A DNA stretch of 64,000 bases. Source: Lineus longissimus (Eukaryota > Nemertea > Pilidiophora > Heteronemertea > Lineidae). Positions 23,901 to 36,319 of the stretch are shown in pieces. Within the stretch, counting starts at the first letter, position 1, and the number at the start of each line of letters is the position of its first letter. Under the pieces are notes generated by a model. That model saw nothing but the letters and a program-made list of their open reading frames with translations. It was not told the origin of the DNA and made no database searches. A program made the position numbers and the translations under genes. The stretch covers positions 28,150,599 to 28,214,598 of the forward strand of contig NC_088309.1 in the NCBI RefSeq assembly GCF_910592395.1, given 5' to 3'.

Positions 23901-25510
23901 CTTGGAAGGAAATCCCCACCACAAACGAAGTCCAGTGCACCATTAGTAATGTGCAGCATTGTGCTGGTAAGTTAAGAGTTTTACCTGAGACATAATTACA
24001 TGCTGCTATCGAGCTTGAGATGTGGGTTAGGAGTTCGAGTCCCCTCAAACCTGGCGTTTTGAAGTTGCATGTATGTAAGTTTCTGACGAATGACACAAGC
24101 ATGACAAAAGATACAAGTATGAACTCCTAAATAAGCTTTGCGTTCCTTTCAGAAACCTCGTCACAGAAACTGAAGAACAACAACATATTTACTGTGGCCA
24201 AACGACGAGTGGAAAACCAAGACATGCTCTACCAGTCCCTAAAGCTGACCAATGGAATCTGGGTTCTCGCAGAACTGAAAATCGCTCCTGGTGATCCTAA
24301 CTTCACGGTGAGTTCTGGCTCCATGCTTTGTGTCAAGCGAATGATTGCTTGCTTGATTTCCTAAATACCCAAATCACCTGTCTATAACAAGGGGAGTCGA
24401 AGGACTCGGCCATGACGTGATGCAGCTTCTCTCACAATCATATTCTCGCACAGACATGATCACAGCTTTAGGCCTTACATTGGAACGCCGACTTCTACGT
24501 GTTCTCTTTTATGTTTGTTGATTATCATTTAAGATTTGGACTGAATTGTAGCAATTTTGTTTAATGCTTTGTTTTGTTTCTTATACAAACTGTCTAGATT
24601 CAGGTTAGTACACGGTGTCTATACTAATTCAGTATTAGGTAGTGTGTGCACTAATAGTGTGGTGACTCGGGCAAGAGACGATGCCCATCTTTTCAATTGC
24701 ACTATAATCATAGTTCTCTAAAAAGGCAAACATAATTTATACATTTGAACATCTGTACAAACTTCAACATAACTTATGGAATCGAAAACCAACCTGTATG
24801 AAGGAACGTGGGTCACGCCAATTGCTGTGTATCTTACTATAAGTGCTCTATGATCAGCGTTATAACAAAATGTACAACCTGTGCATGTAGGTTAGTGGTA
24901 GCTAGCTTTTATTCAATCATTGGTGTTTTTTACTCGACTTTGCATGATCATGCACATCAAAGGATAATCTGCCTGGCACCATTATGAGATTATAATTATT
25001 TCAGCACTGTCTGGAATATGTTTCTTTTCTCCAGGGTACTAGCTGGGCTGCCTGCTCGTTGTATATTTGAATTCAGTGTACTGTAAATTTGTTACCATCG
25101 GTCTGAAAATTCTTCCTTTTTTAAACGTTTCAACGTTTCCTCAGAAAAAACCTGCGTGTTCAAATTGGTAATGAAGTCCTACCGTATTTCACCTTTAAAA
25201 TGTTTCTCAATAACATCTTTTCTCCCATGATTAATACCTGAGTGTACCAATACTAAAGTAAATTTGATGAAGATTCAGAATAGGCTCCATCGTTATCCTC
25301 AAAGCTGACCGACTCGAGTAAAAGACGTATTTCTTCCCACTATTCATGTATTATCTTAGACTTGTCAGCAGTCCCTGCAAAGGATACCATTGATCCTCAA
25401 CAACTAAACATGGATGATTTCTGTCTTTTCAGCTTTCCCTCAAGTCAAGGACCAGGGATGTCTATTCACATGTCCAGGAAGCTTATGAGACCATCCTTCA
25501 CAACAACTAA
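17916..25510 (+). CDS. AP2B1: AP-1/AP-2 complex beta subunit (beta adaptin)
   Basis: Seventeen coding exons: 17916-17952, 18137-18242, 18488-18623, 18745-18990, 19433-19626, 20112-20333, 20571-20711, 20905-21070, 21213-21301, 21466-21924, 22182-22401, 22656-22760, 23017-23162, 23329-23458, 23795-23966, 24153-24307, 25433-25510; 2802 nt, 933 aa (human AP2B1 937). The HEAT-repeat trunk covers 1 to about 590 ([54 protein letters not shown]). A hinge follows with a clathrin box LLQLD at about 635-639. The appendage runs from about 708 ([35 protein letters not shown]). Beta adaptin recruits clathrin and accessory proteins to coated pits (AP-2) and trans-Golgi/endosome vesicles (AP-1). Invertebrates usually have one gene serving both complexes, so the symbol marks the orthologous group. 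The start follows a spliced leader exon. Confidence 0.97.
19701..20030. repeat. Duplicated segment in AP beta intron 5
   Basis: TTGGCACCACTGAAAACCTT and ATGGGGAAATC(C/T)GAGTGCC occur in two blocks about 200 bases apart (from about 19701 and 19902). They include matching TCTTCTTTTTGC-like stretches. This is a local tandem duplication inside the intron. Confidence 0.85.
24308..25432 (+). other. AP2B1: Last AP beta intron, no gene seen
   Basis: A 1.1-kb AT-rich intron before the 78-nt final coding exon. No repeats or open frames of note. Confidence 0.6.
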
Positions 25511-26215
25511 TCTGGGCAAGATTCAATGAAAGACTATACGTGACTGTAGAATTGTTCCTAGGACTATCTTAGTATTGCACTTGTGCTGTTATGCCGGTGT
25601 ATCATGTCATGAAATCCTTCCCGTCTCAATGAGTTACGCCGTAATGATAGTCTCCATGTTGAAATGGCTTGTTCTTCTGAGGGTTCCAACAAGGGAAAGA
25701 CAAGCTTTGTTTTGAGGGAAGATTTCATACAGATTGGACAGCTAATTGCAATATAGAAAGTAATGTGTACTAGTGCAGTGCTATTCTTTGACAGAGCATG
25801 TATGTTGTTGTTACTGTCATACATGCATTTTCCTTGTGTGTTACCATTACACACAATGTATTGTCATTCCTTACTCAAGACCAAGTATGTTGGCTAATCA
25901 GGACACAATGGAAACCATTTTGTTCAGAGTGAAATGGAGTTCTTACAGCTCATTATAGACCAACATTGTGCAATCATAACTGCATCTTGTATTCCCTGGA
26001 TTCTAGTTAAATGTCTATTGTAAATTTATCTGTAAGTGTAATATATAATGTGAATAATAACATTCAAAATCATATCAGACTTCTGTCAGTTCTGTTAGGT
26101 GAGAACAACCGAAAAGGACTTGCATCATCCAAACCTACTTGTAGGTGGTTGTCGAGGGGTTTTTCTCCCATGTCCTTCCATATGTAGGACAAGCAATGAC
26201 ACCAGTCCTGTTTTC

Positions 26216-26221
26216 AATAAA
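26216..26221 (+). terminator. AP2B1: Poly(A) signal AATAAA, AP beta
   Basis: Canonical hexamer 706 bases past the AP beta stop codon. It is the first clear signal downstream and lies about 600 bases before the convergent TMEM134 end. Confidence 0.6.
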
Positions 26222-26829
26222 CCTTGATGACAGGCACAGGTTTTTCTCCGGGTTGCCTAGGCTGGTAGTAAATCTCCATTCTGGTTGACTGAAGGCATGT
26301 AAAACTACCACCAGGCCTTACCGAAGGACTTCTTTCAGCATTGACTGGCGACTTGAGCTCCATCAGACATAAGTGCAAGCACAACAAATGATGGTCTCCA
26401 GGCTGTGATGGACATGTACCCTCGGGGCAAAGCTGGAGGTTCTGTCTTCAATCGGCCTCTACCGGCCATTTCTGTCTCCACTGGGTATCAAGGGTCTTAG
26501 GTTCCTTGAGGTCTTGGGTCTTGGCTTTCTAGACACCCCTTGTCTAGCAGTTCAGTCCACTCGAGGTCAGTGGCGCTTAATGGAGACAGCACTGTAGCCA
26601 AAGCTCAAGAAAGATGTCTTTGGGTCAGGATTGGTTGTGCTCCATGTTTCTGCCCCAACCAGAGTGAAGACTGATCTCCATGGGAGACAGAACTGCTCAT
26701 TGAGGTTCAATAGACATTGTGTCATTGGTTGTGGCCCATGGTTTTGCTCAAGCTGAGCTGAAGACTGTCCTGGTGGTTTATGCATCATAATGAGAGAAAG
26801 CAGACGACACCTTTAGAATCAGATTGTCT

Positions 26830-26835
26830 TTTATT
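26830..26835 (-). terminator. TMEM134: Poly(A) signal (TTTATT on plus), candidate TMEM134-like 3' end
   Basis: The most distal clear reverse-strand AATAAA before the AP beta 3' end. It would give the TMEM134-like mRNA a 1.1-kb AT-rich 3' UTR (26815-27938). Nearer TTTATT words exist, so alternative ends are possible. Confidence 0.4.
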
Positions 26836-27938
26836 CTATAAAAGAACATAATGGTACATATGTATATCAAACGTAACAAAATAATACTAGACAGTTATTT
26901 TGAGAGATTCTATCATAATTCAAATAAACAGACTTAATTCAAGTTACATTATCTGCATGTGAATGTTATCCCATCTTCCCCCTCCTTTATACACAGTGCA
27001 TGTTTGGTAAACAAAGGTGATATGCAAGACCGATACACTGAACTGCAGTGAGGGTAGAACTAGAAGACTGTACCACAATGCAGCTTGTCCCCAACACAGG
27101 AATCTCCAAAATCTTTTGTCAATTTAGACACAAACTTACAATTAACAATACAAACTTAACCACACTCAAAAAAGCTATACTATAAATCAATGGAATGAAC
27201 ATGATATGTTTGCCATAAAATGCTTTTGACTAGAACTCAATACTGTAACATCACTCAGGAGCCATCACAACTCACAAGGTGACAGCACTTGTTTGTACTG
27301 AACGTTTTGAATACCCTGCCACCACAGGAGTTCAGAGGGCCCCTCATAATAACACACAACCACATAACATGTCTTTCATTTCAATCACTCAGAAACTCAT
27401 CAACTACAAACACTTTATATTTTCTTTCACAGTATCATGTACGGTCAAATATACAACAAAACCAATTGGCAGAAAATGTAAACATAATTCAGATCACGAT
27501 GACACGATGGAGGTTTAAACACAAGCAGAAAACTGCACGCAATAAATAAAAGTTTTTTCAATAAATACATTCACTGACTCAAAGAATGGAATGTGTTTTC
27601 CTTAGAACCAAGCAGCTAAAGAGTTCATAAGTCAGGTGCATTTATGATTTTATCATACAAGTGCAGATTTGTATTCGATGGTATGGAGCCACAATGTTTG
27701 CAATGGACCTTGTACCTGTAGTCGTGATGTCAACGTTATCCAGCACAAAAGTATATATCATTTCATAGAGTGCAAGACAAAGTGCAAGGTTGAAAAGTAT
27801 ACTTTCGTCTTAATTATGAATGACATGGGTGGCCTCAATGACAGGTTTTTGCCGGTCCCCCGAGAGGGAAAAAGTACCTGAATATCCCTCATATCTCACC
27901 CTATTATCAACAATCCCTAAAGGCACAGTATTTGAACA

Positions 27939-30735
27939 TTATTCGAATGTCGTTAGATTTGAAAATCCAAATCCTCTCTTTCCTTTTATTGCCATGTAGA
28001 TATATACAACATGATAAGCTGAAAAAGAATAGGATACATTATTACCTCCATGCATCATATTTCATGATGACAAAGGCCCAATGAGAAACAGTCCAAGCTT
28101 ATTTCTAAGATGTCTATAAATGGCAGAGTAAATAATAACCAGATCTTTATTATCAATTGGTAAAATATTTTTGAAAGGGGAATCAACAGATGGGGGGGGG
28201 GGGGCTGGCATCTGTTATGGCTGTTCTGTCAACAAGCTTCCTTCTTAAATACCACACAATCACAACTAAAACTAACAAGCAATTATACCAATCAAATCTC
28301 TGGAAATATGATCAATTCTCACCTCCTGGTATTAAACAAATCACTCCAATGATAAAAAATATAAAACTTGCGACACCTGAAAAGATAAAACTATAAGATT
28401 GGTAAACCGGAAGATCACCAACATTTAGCAGGATAGCAGATGTGCACCTTTCAAGATTGAAGACAAAGACGACTCGCATTACAAAGAGGAACTTTTTACA
28501 TCAGGCGTCCTTCATTGACCTCAGCACATTCTTTAACACACAAGGGGTCCTTGTACAGATAACTAACCTCAGTCATAGTGAGTGACCCAAGAAAGTACAA
28601 CATACCTGGTGGTTTTACAATTTCAACCGCGAGACCGACTATCAACAAACCTGGATAATGAAGAGAGACAGTTTAGTTCACAGAAAACCTACATGGTATG
28701 CATCAGAAACTTGGAATAGCTGTCATTTCATTTTTACGATGTGTTCCAAACTTCTAAGCTCGAATCTACTGGAGCAACGTAATGCTCATTTCACTTTATA
28801 AGATCATTTGATAAACTACGAAACATTTTGAGATACGTTTTGCTGGAGATAATCATGACTTACCAATTCCAAGGAAGAGCAGGAGAAATGCACCCAATAC
28901 AACGTTCCAATTTTCTCGTATTCTTGGATGTCTTAGCCAGCTGAGAAAGAAACAATGGTGAACAAAAAAGTTGAGTCTTTCATACAGTGAAAGATATTCT
29001 CACCGAAACAACTTTGACTAACGTCAGCAAAAAGCCTGCAGGAGACACAAACAGATCACAGTAGCAACTGGAGTTTCATATTATGCCCCTTTATCGGCAT
29101 TAGGAGCCAATCTCTTTCATGAAGGAGGAGACGTAAGGATTGACCCACTATGCCGATAAATCAGCATGTGGAGTGATGGGCAATGATGAACATTATAAGA
29201 GTTCTTGATTGTGCATTGACATCAAACAGGATCTGTACTAACCAACCCATGAGATGAAACAGATCCACAAATCTACCGGTTGACCTCTCTCCACCAAGTA
29301 TGCTCCAAACAAACTTCATGCAATTCTATCCAACAGACCACGACCGATCTTTACAATGTTGGCCCAGAAAAAGGCATAATTTAGTATACATGTACATGAT
29401 TGCTTGCTTATGACGTGTGTTTTTATTGATGACATAATGGAAGATGTGGAATTCACAGTTCTTTGACCATGATAATTCTGGTAAGCCTTTTAGTGTAAAC
29501 AATACAATCAGAAATAGTTTGATGGCAACACTAAAGTTGTCACTGAAAAAGACCTCATAGTGACCTATGAAAGTCACATTTCTTTTATGTTAAAATTTTG
29601 TGCTGAATTACCTTGGTTTCCCTGGGAAACTTTTTGTTAGGATACTTGGCAACGGTCCATTTGATTCATCAGGATCACCTTTTTTCCATGCTCTGCATTA
29701 TGGGGGAGGAATGAATGTTTGTTAGTAGGCAAAGAGATCAGAGTGATGGAATGAATGTAATGTGCATGATTGTCACTGAAGATAGCTGTTGGTAAAGCCA
29801 TATACGGTATTTCAAATGGCTTTAAAAAACAGTTGTAAAATTTTAAGTTGACAGAGAAGGTTTGGGAATAAAGAAGACACACTCGCATAACGTTGTTCCA
29901 TCCCACTGAATGATGCAGATCTACACCTCATGCAAGTCTTATTCATGCGAAAGGTTCAAAGAAAGCAACAAGTCTACAAAATTGTATCAGAGAGTGTCAT
30001 TTCTAGGGTGATCATCATTGCAAAGTCAAGCAAGCATACTACAGACAAGACTTTAGGGAGGCAAATCCTTATCTCCAGGACTTCACATATTCTTACCCGA
30101 TAGGCCCACCTGGACGTGATTTTGTGGTCCCATCTAAAAGATCCTCTGTCTCTGCTGAATCAATAAATGCCTGCAAAGCCAAGATATATTTCATGACTAG
30201 AAAAGTTGAAATTCTACCCCACCGATTTTTTTCTGATAGTGATGGCCATGTGCTTTAGAATAGATCCAATACTGAAAAACTATATATGGGTCACTATCAC
30301 TAGACCTGTATTACATGTCTGCCACTAGCTTGAGTACACAGAGCCTATACTTATTCAACAAACAGGGATGGCATCACTCGTGCGGACTGGCATTGTCAAT
30401 AAGGCCCGGCCGTATGCAGTGATAACGGGCTGGCCCTTTTCCCCATCACATACATGATAAACAAAGATAAGCTTAGGGTACAAAGAAGACCTAGATTGGC
30501 TAGAATTATGAAATGAGTTAGAATACTTAGATAAGTGCATTGATCCATAGCCTACCTCAGATTCTGATGATTTTCTGGTTGGGCTCATTTCTTGCATCTG
30601 AACTGCCACAGTTGCCACATTTCTGAGTTTCTTGTTCTGTAAAGGTCTTGTTTCAACATTTGTACCATAGCTTCGTATTCTATCATCATCATCTGACTCA
30701 AACGCATCATCTATTGTGAACTGCTTTGACGCCAT
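27939..30735 (-). CDS. TMEM134: TMEM134-like two-pass membrane protein
   Basis: Six exons in transcript order: 30556-30735, 30097-30170, 28864-28940, 28606-28650, 28323-28376, 27939-28018; 510 nt, 169 aa (human TMEM134 195). The start MASKQFTIDDAFE matches the family's (Q)FSIDDAFE opening. The first 85 residues are polar and probably cytoplasmic. HPRIRENWNVVLGAFLLLF leads into membrane segment 1 (about 98-119), and segment 2 (about 128-152) ends in the family signature IPGAYHVVYIY ... KGKRGFGF. TMEM134 belongs with TMEM230 in a small family; its function is poorly known and I assign none. An in-frame GTG lies upstream, but the ATG at 30735 matches the family start. Small exons 4 and 5 rest on phase and hydrophobicity as well as similarity. 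Confidence 0.9.
28192..28204. repeat. G13 homopolymer run
   Basis: Thirteen G residues in the last TMEM134-like intron. A run of thirteen C residues occurs at 37661-37673. Length is probably variable or error-prone. Confidence 0.9.
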
Positions 30736-31531
30736 TTTCACTTGGAAGAACTGTTTTCTTTTTCACTGATTCCTGCGCGTTTATTCTGCGCATGTCCCGT
30801 ACCCCAATGAAAATAAATTTTAGTTCTATCACGGTCACCAGATGGCGTAAATGTATCGACTTTTCTCCATTCTGGAAATTGACAGCTGTACAGAAGTGCC
30901 ATAAAGTACTTATTCACGTATATTGATTTAAATGACCGCTAATCCCACTGTGTGAACTGATGTGGCACCTAATGAGGAGTTGTTAATAAGTGTGTGCTGT
31001 GTTCCTGGCTCGCGGGATGTAAGTAGGCCTGGCTTCCTTGTAGAAGTCAATTCATTCATTCACTCATGAATTTCTCTTGACTTTTAGTTTTTGTCTTGAT
31101 CTTATCAAAAAAATGTTATGTAACGTTAGCTATTTCGGCCTATTCAGGCTATTCTTCTTGCCATGCAGACTTGTGTCATGATTTGTGTTCCACAGGGATT
31201 TGACATGTTTGAGGCATATACTATAGAGTAACAGTATCTACCTGTTTACCAGCAAACAGTAACACACACACTGTGCCAGTGAGTGAGAGTGAGACAGGAA
31301 TATCATGATATACACAACTTATCTTTGCTACCCTGTTGGATGTATGATAGCTGGCTAGCTGGGATAAAAAATTTTAAGGCAGACTTGAGTTCAAAATCAG
31401 GTCTAAAAATCAATCTTATTTGTCTTGAATCCAGGAGCAGTCTGTGACGACATCAACGTAGGAAGCCTGAAGAAGAAGGCTCATGTTGCATACAGATGAG
31501 GGTGTTCTGTAGGAATCATTGCTAATCAAAG
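30736..31531. promoter_or_regulatory. TMEM134/GLT1D1 divergent promoter region
   Basis: Eight hundred bases between two opposed start codons. TCTGCGCATG near 30784-30793 resembles half of an NRF-1 site, a common element of bidirectional promoters; no TATA box is evident. A leader intron for GLT1D1 is possible but no boundary is certain. Confidence 0.5.
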
Positions 31532-34500
31532 ATGGCTGTCAACATACTGTTCTTGGCTTTACTTCGTGAGAGGAGTGGCAATCATTGTACTGCTGCAAGA
31601 ATAAGGTAGGGGGCCTATGTTCATTGTGGAATTTGAGAAGGGTAATGCACAAATGCTACTAGATGAATTGCCAAGATGTCTGGTTGTGCATTCCAATTGG
31701 ACAGTTGACCTAGGCTGGACAGTTGTGATAGCTTTTATATATAACTCAAGAATAGCTATTGTCCACATAAACAATAGGGTAAGCTACTTTACTCAAGCAA
31801 CTTGCTGTCAGATGATGTTGCTGTCCAGTTCAGGCAGATGAGTGGGAAATTGAGCCCTGTGATAACATTCTGTTTCCTTGTTACAGGAGTCACCTGGATG
31901 GTGGCAAGTACAAATGTATCCTGAAGAATGTGACCAACTTTAAAGATGCTGCTGAATTCAAATGTTTCTTAGATGAGAAGGAGATCCAGTTGGTGGTCGG
32001 GCTACATGCCTTTCATTCAGGCAGACTTCTACAAGGTAGGCCAACAAAAATATGGCTTTCGTTTCAATGACAATAGTGAAATCCATCTAAAGGACTACTT
32101 CCACGACAGCAGTAAAGTTCCATGTAAAAGTAGTAAAGTATTCCTGACAAAAAAACTTCTACTGTTTCAGACTGTCCTGTCCCATACATTGTCATATTTG
32201 GTGGCACAGACGTCAATGAGCATTTAAACTATGTTGATCGTATGGCCATAATGACCAAAGTAGTTCAGAAAGCTAGGTATGTACACTCTTATAGATGAAA
32301 TATCAGATCAGAACTCCAGTCATGTTGACAACAGAAGATTTGAAAACTCAAGCGGGTAATGTTAGTTGTTGCAGTGACAATTCAGCTCTTTCCAAAATCA
32401 GAGGTTGACCTCACAAGTTAGAGTTTTTTGCCCCAAAACGGACCTTCCCTACTAGTTATGCTCTTCTGTAAAGAGGCATGGCAAATTGCATTGTTTGAGC
32501 ATGATGTTTGTAATACCATTTGTTTAGAGTCTCTAAAACACCACCAAACATGAGCAAACTTTGATAATAACAATTGAATTTCACTTGCCTGAGGCTGAGT
32601 CAATAGGATTATTGGATTATAGCTCTGTTGGCTTATTGCACTGTGAGCTTACACCCTGAGGGTTATGTCTACATAACCAATTGGAATAGCATCATTAATG
32701 GGACATGGATCAATAGATTTTCATGATGATCTGTTTCTTCCTACAATTACAATATTACTGGTGTTTAAAAGAATCCAGCAAAGTGCAACGCAAATCAAAA
32801 TTGCCATGGGCCATCACACAGCTTTAACTTGTAAAGTTTGAAACAGAATGACTAATTGCCTGTGTCTGTATGATACTAGAATAGAATCCTGAGTGGGTTA
32901 AACTTTTGATAGTATTAGACTCGATTTTTTGCAGCCCCATTACAGCTTGATCAGCTCATTATTATCTCCCTGTTGTAAGCCAAAAGTATGTGTTTTTCAC
33001 TGATTCTTTCTGCTACCTCTTACAGTCACATAGTCAGCTTCAATAAGACCATGCAGAAAAGGGCGAGGAGCTTCTGGGTATGTAATAGATTCAGCATGAT
33101 GCATGCGCTGTAGTATTATTTTGTGTTATATCTTGAGTTTCCCATTGCTGCTTCACTATGCTCTCACTATGCTTATGCTTTACTTCAGATGATTTGGGAA
33201 AGCGTTTATAATACAATTGTACCAGTATATTCTTTTACATGTAAAAATGATGTGTTGTATATGATGGAGATGTAGCCGTGAAAATCAGAAATGTTGAAGA
33301 AGTGTTTCCCATTCTTGGGGTCATGGAATCAGTGCTGATTTCATTCTTTGGGAAATCTTTCGTATTTCCAGTAGAACCCATAGTTTTCTTTTTTCTTTTG
33401 CTTATCGCCTTCTGTTGCATTTCAAATTGGTGAATGGCAACCATGGCAACCATGTAGCCAGAAGAAAAAGATGCTGTATCAGGTTCTAATCAGGTGAGGA
33501 AGCATTTCACTATCACCTAAATGTGTATGCATATGTGGTGATTGCCCTCATGCCAGTACAACCTATGGGTTTGTTTTTCCTATTTCATCGTCAGATATCA
33601 TAGGATCTTTAAAAGCCCACTCCTTGGGGTCGCATTCATGACCAGCAACAGCTGTCTGCTGTTGTTTAGTACTGACCAGGTGAGGAAACCTTTCAAAATA
33701 ACATGACAGGTGTGAAAATATGGGTTGACTGAACCCATCAATGCACAACATTACCAAGAAATAGCTTCATCAGAACTTATGTTTTCATTCATTGAGTTAG
33801 CTTTCCATTGGGCCTTTATCTAATATCATACATGTAGGATCTATAAATTCCACTCCCTGGAGGTCTCATTGACGTCATGCCAGCTGTCTCCTATCGTGTG
33901 AACACTGAGGTCCTCGTCAGTTCGGTTTCATCAGTCAACTTTTAAACTTTATTGAACAGCTGGTCCATACCATATGCTTCATCAGCCATCAGATAATCTC
34001 ATTCAATAATCTAATATTGACATAATGCTATAATGTGCTGAGTTGAGGAAGAGCAAATACCATCACATCTTTGAGCAAACAATAAAAACTTTAAAGGTAG
34101 ATACTCATATATTGATCCAAGTCAGACATAAGAATTATGCGTTATCTATTTCAGCCCGTTGTACCAGACGAAAGCTATGTTAATATACCACAAGGTAAGT
34201 TTAGTGAAATTGTATTTGAGGAGTTTTACTAACTGCTATGACCTGTCCAGTGGAACCTTTTTCATGGAGTGAATGTGCCCTCCATTCAGTCATTTGGTCT
34301 GACCCTAAAACCAGAGCACCTCTCCAGTACAGTACTTATCAGTCGTTAGTAAATAGGGTTATTCATATTCTTTCAATAAAGGGGTTTAACTGTTATGTCA
34401 TGAAGACATTGTCCACTTTCACTCTATATGCTGAACTGCAATCATTGTTACATGGAGCAAGCAGTGGAATATTGTTTTCTGTTGGTGGCCAGAAGTCAGG

Positions 34501-35695
34501 TTTCCTAATCCACTCAATGTTGTTCTTTCAGCTGTGATAATCTCGCCATCTTCATTTGACATCAAACAACATTTAAAGTCAACCGGTGCTGGTCATATCA
34601 ACGTGCAAGATGAGCTCTATATCTTTACACTGGTCGCTGGAATTCGACCAGTGAAAGATCCTATATTCCTCTTGAATGCCTTTTCAAGTAAGTTTTATGT
34701 TTTAGCTGTTTCTCATTGCAGTGATGTACATTGTTGTGGAGTTATTCATGTGCTGCTGTCGGAACCACAGATACTCACCTCATTAAAAGCAACCTTTTAT
34801 TTCAGAATGGCATCAATCTGAACCCAGCCGTGTGCTACTCATTGTTGGTCCGGTGATAGATGAGCGCTACTTGGAGGAATTTGAATCAGCCCTGGTCAAC
34901 AAGCGTGGCATTGTATACATCCCTGGGCTACCTTTCTCAGATCTTCATGCCATTCTGCGAGATAGCTTTGCCCTAGTCAACTCATCCCTAAGTGAAGGCA
35001 TGTCAACAGCTCTATTAGAGGTAAGTATTGAACCAAACTAAATAGTGATTCCAACAGACTTTTGTTTCACATCACAGCTCTGTCAGTAAACAGTGTGTGG
35101 GGCAACTGCTGCGTTGACTGTCAAGTTGCTAAGTTTTGTCGTTCTATAGACACTTCCTTGTGTCAGGCTGGAGAAGTGACAAATGGCTAATATTCTATTC
35201 TGAAGTTTTTTCTTTAAAATTATACACTTAGACAATACTTTGCACTTGTTCATTGTTCCAGGGCCTTGCACTTGGTACACCAGCTATCGTAAGAAACATC
35301 CCTGGTAATACATCAGTGGTAGCACATCGACAGACGGGCATGCTTTATGATACTCCTCAGGTGAGCACTGGAAGTGACAGTGAGACTTTCACGTTGTAAA
35401 ACCATTATGCATTTAAAGAAACAGACATCCGAAGCAGCTTCATGAGTTTGTGTGAGCATTATTACTTCTTCAGGTCCAGTCTACGTCCAACGTGATTCAC
35501 ATCCCATACTGTCTTTCTTTTCAGGAGTTCATCGAATGTGCCCAAGAGCTGATCGACGATACGTCACTAAGGGAGCATGTCATCGATAATGCTGCCTCTC
35601 TTGTACAAGAAAAGCATAGCTGTGATGTTGAAAAGACTGCTTATTTGGCGCTGATTGACTCGATAATGTCTCGCGAACAGAAACATTTTAAGTAA
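31532..35695 (+). CDS. GLT1D1: GLT1D1-like glycosyltransferase (GT4 / glycosyltransferase 1 domain)
   Basis: Nine exons: 31532-31605, 31887-32035, 32171-32276, 33026-33077, 34155-34194, 34532-34687, 34806-35020, 35262-35360, 35525-35695; 1062 nt, 353 aa (human 346). The N-terminal half starts MAVNILFLALLRERSGNHCT and includes VIFGGTDVNE. The nucleotide-sugar-binding half has VAGIRPVKDPIFLLNAFS, VLLIVGPVIDERY, LPFSDLHAILRDSFALVNSS and LSEGMSTALLEGLALGTP, the glutamate-rich donor-binding loop of GT-B enzymes of family 4. No signal peptide or membrane segment is seen, which fits a cytosolic enzyme. The natural acceptor and product are not established and I do not assign them. The join of exon 4 to exon 5 is supported by phase and by alignment around the Trp-Pro junction. 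Confidence 0.93.
33590..33892. repeat. Diverged duplication in GLT1D1 intron 4
   Basis: Blocks near 33595-33660 and 33825-33890 share ATATCATA, AGGATCT(T/A)TAAA, CCACTCC(T/C) and CAGCTGTCT in the same order. GTGAGGAA also recurs in the same intron, preceding the first block and lying between the two. Possibly an old interspersed repeat pair. Confidence 0.5.
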
Positions 35696-36296
35696 TGGTC
35701 ATTTGGATCATGGAATAGCTGCATCCAATGGTACTTGATGGATCACACATTTTGATTTTATTTGATGATTTCTTTAATTTGGATGTCTCCTAAGTGTACT
35801 CCATATTTCTCAATTCCACTTATTGTGGTTGTCCCTTGGACATGTTTTCTGGGTCATGCTGTGTAACACATCATGTAACGAACCGGTGTTTCTGGTACAT
35901 GTATATGTACATGTACTTAATTTATTTTTGTACAGTTTGTTTTGTTGAAAGATTGACTTCAAGAGATGACGAAAACCTGAAGTTCTATTGAATCTCATTT
36001 TCTCATGATGGTCAAGTTAAATTGACTGATATTGAAAGAAAATGCTCACTCACATCATAAATATGATTTTAACTGACTTTCCAGTGATTTTGGGTCAAAG
36101 ATTGTGGTATTGAAATTCAGGCAATGAGAAGGTATTGTTGTTTTTCACGACTTAGAATGGTTTATTTCAGATGTATTTTATCGTATAAATTGCTGTCTTG
36201 TCTTACTTTGTGAAATTCCTATCTGCATGCTTTGTATTGCATTTGTGAGAGATTGTTGCACTGAAGTATGAAATGAGTACGAAATATATCATTCAT

Positions 36297-36302
36297 AATA
36301 AA
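36297..36302 (+). terminator. GLT1D1: Poly(A) signal AATAAA, GLT1D1
   Basis: Canonical hexamer about 600 bases past the stop codon; the likely GLT1D1 3' end is near 36320. Confidence 0.65.
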
Positions 36303-36319
36303 AGATATGCAAGTTTTTC

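Noticed and set aside
33458..33491. Possible extra GLT1D1 exon (PEEKDAVSGSNQ) before a GTGAGG donor
   Set aside because: Joining exon 4 directly to 34155 keeps the frame and aligns with the family at the Trp-Pro junction. The candidate has a weak acceptor and no similarity.
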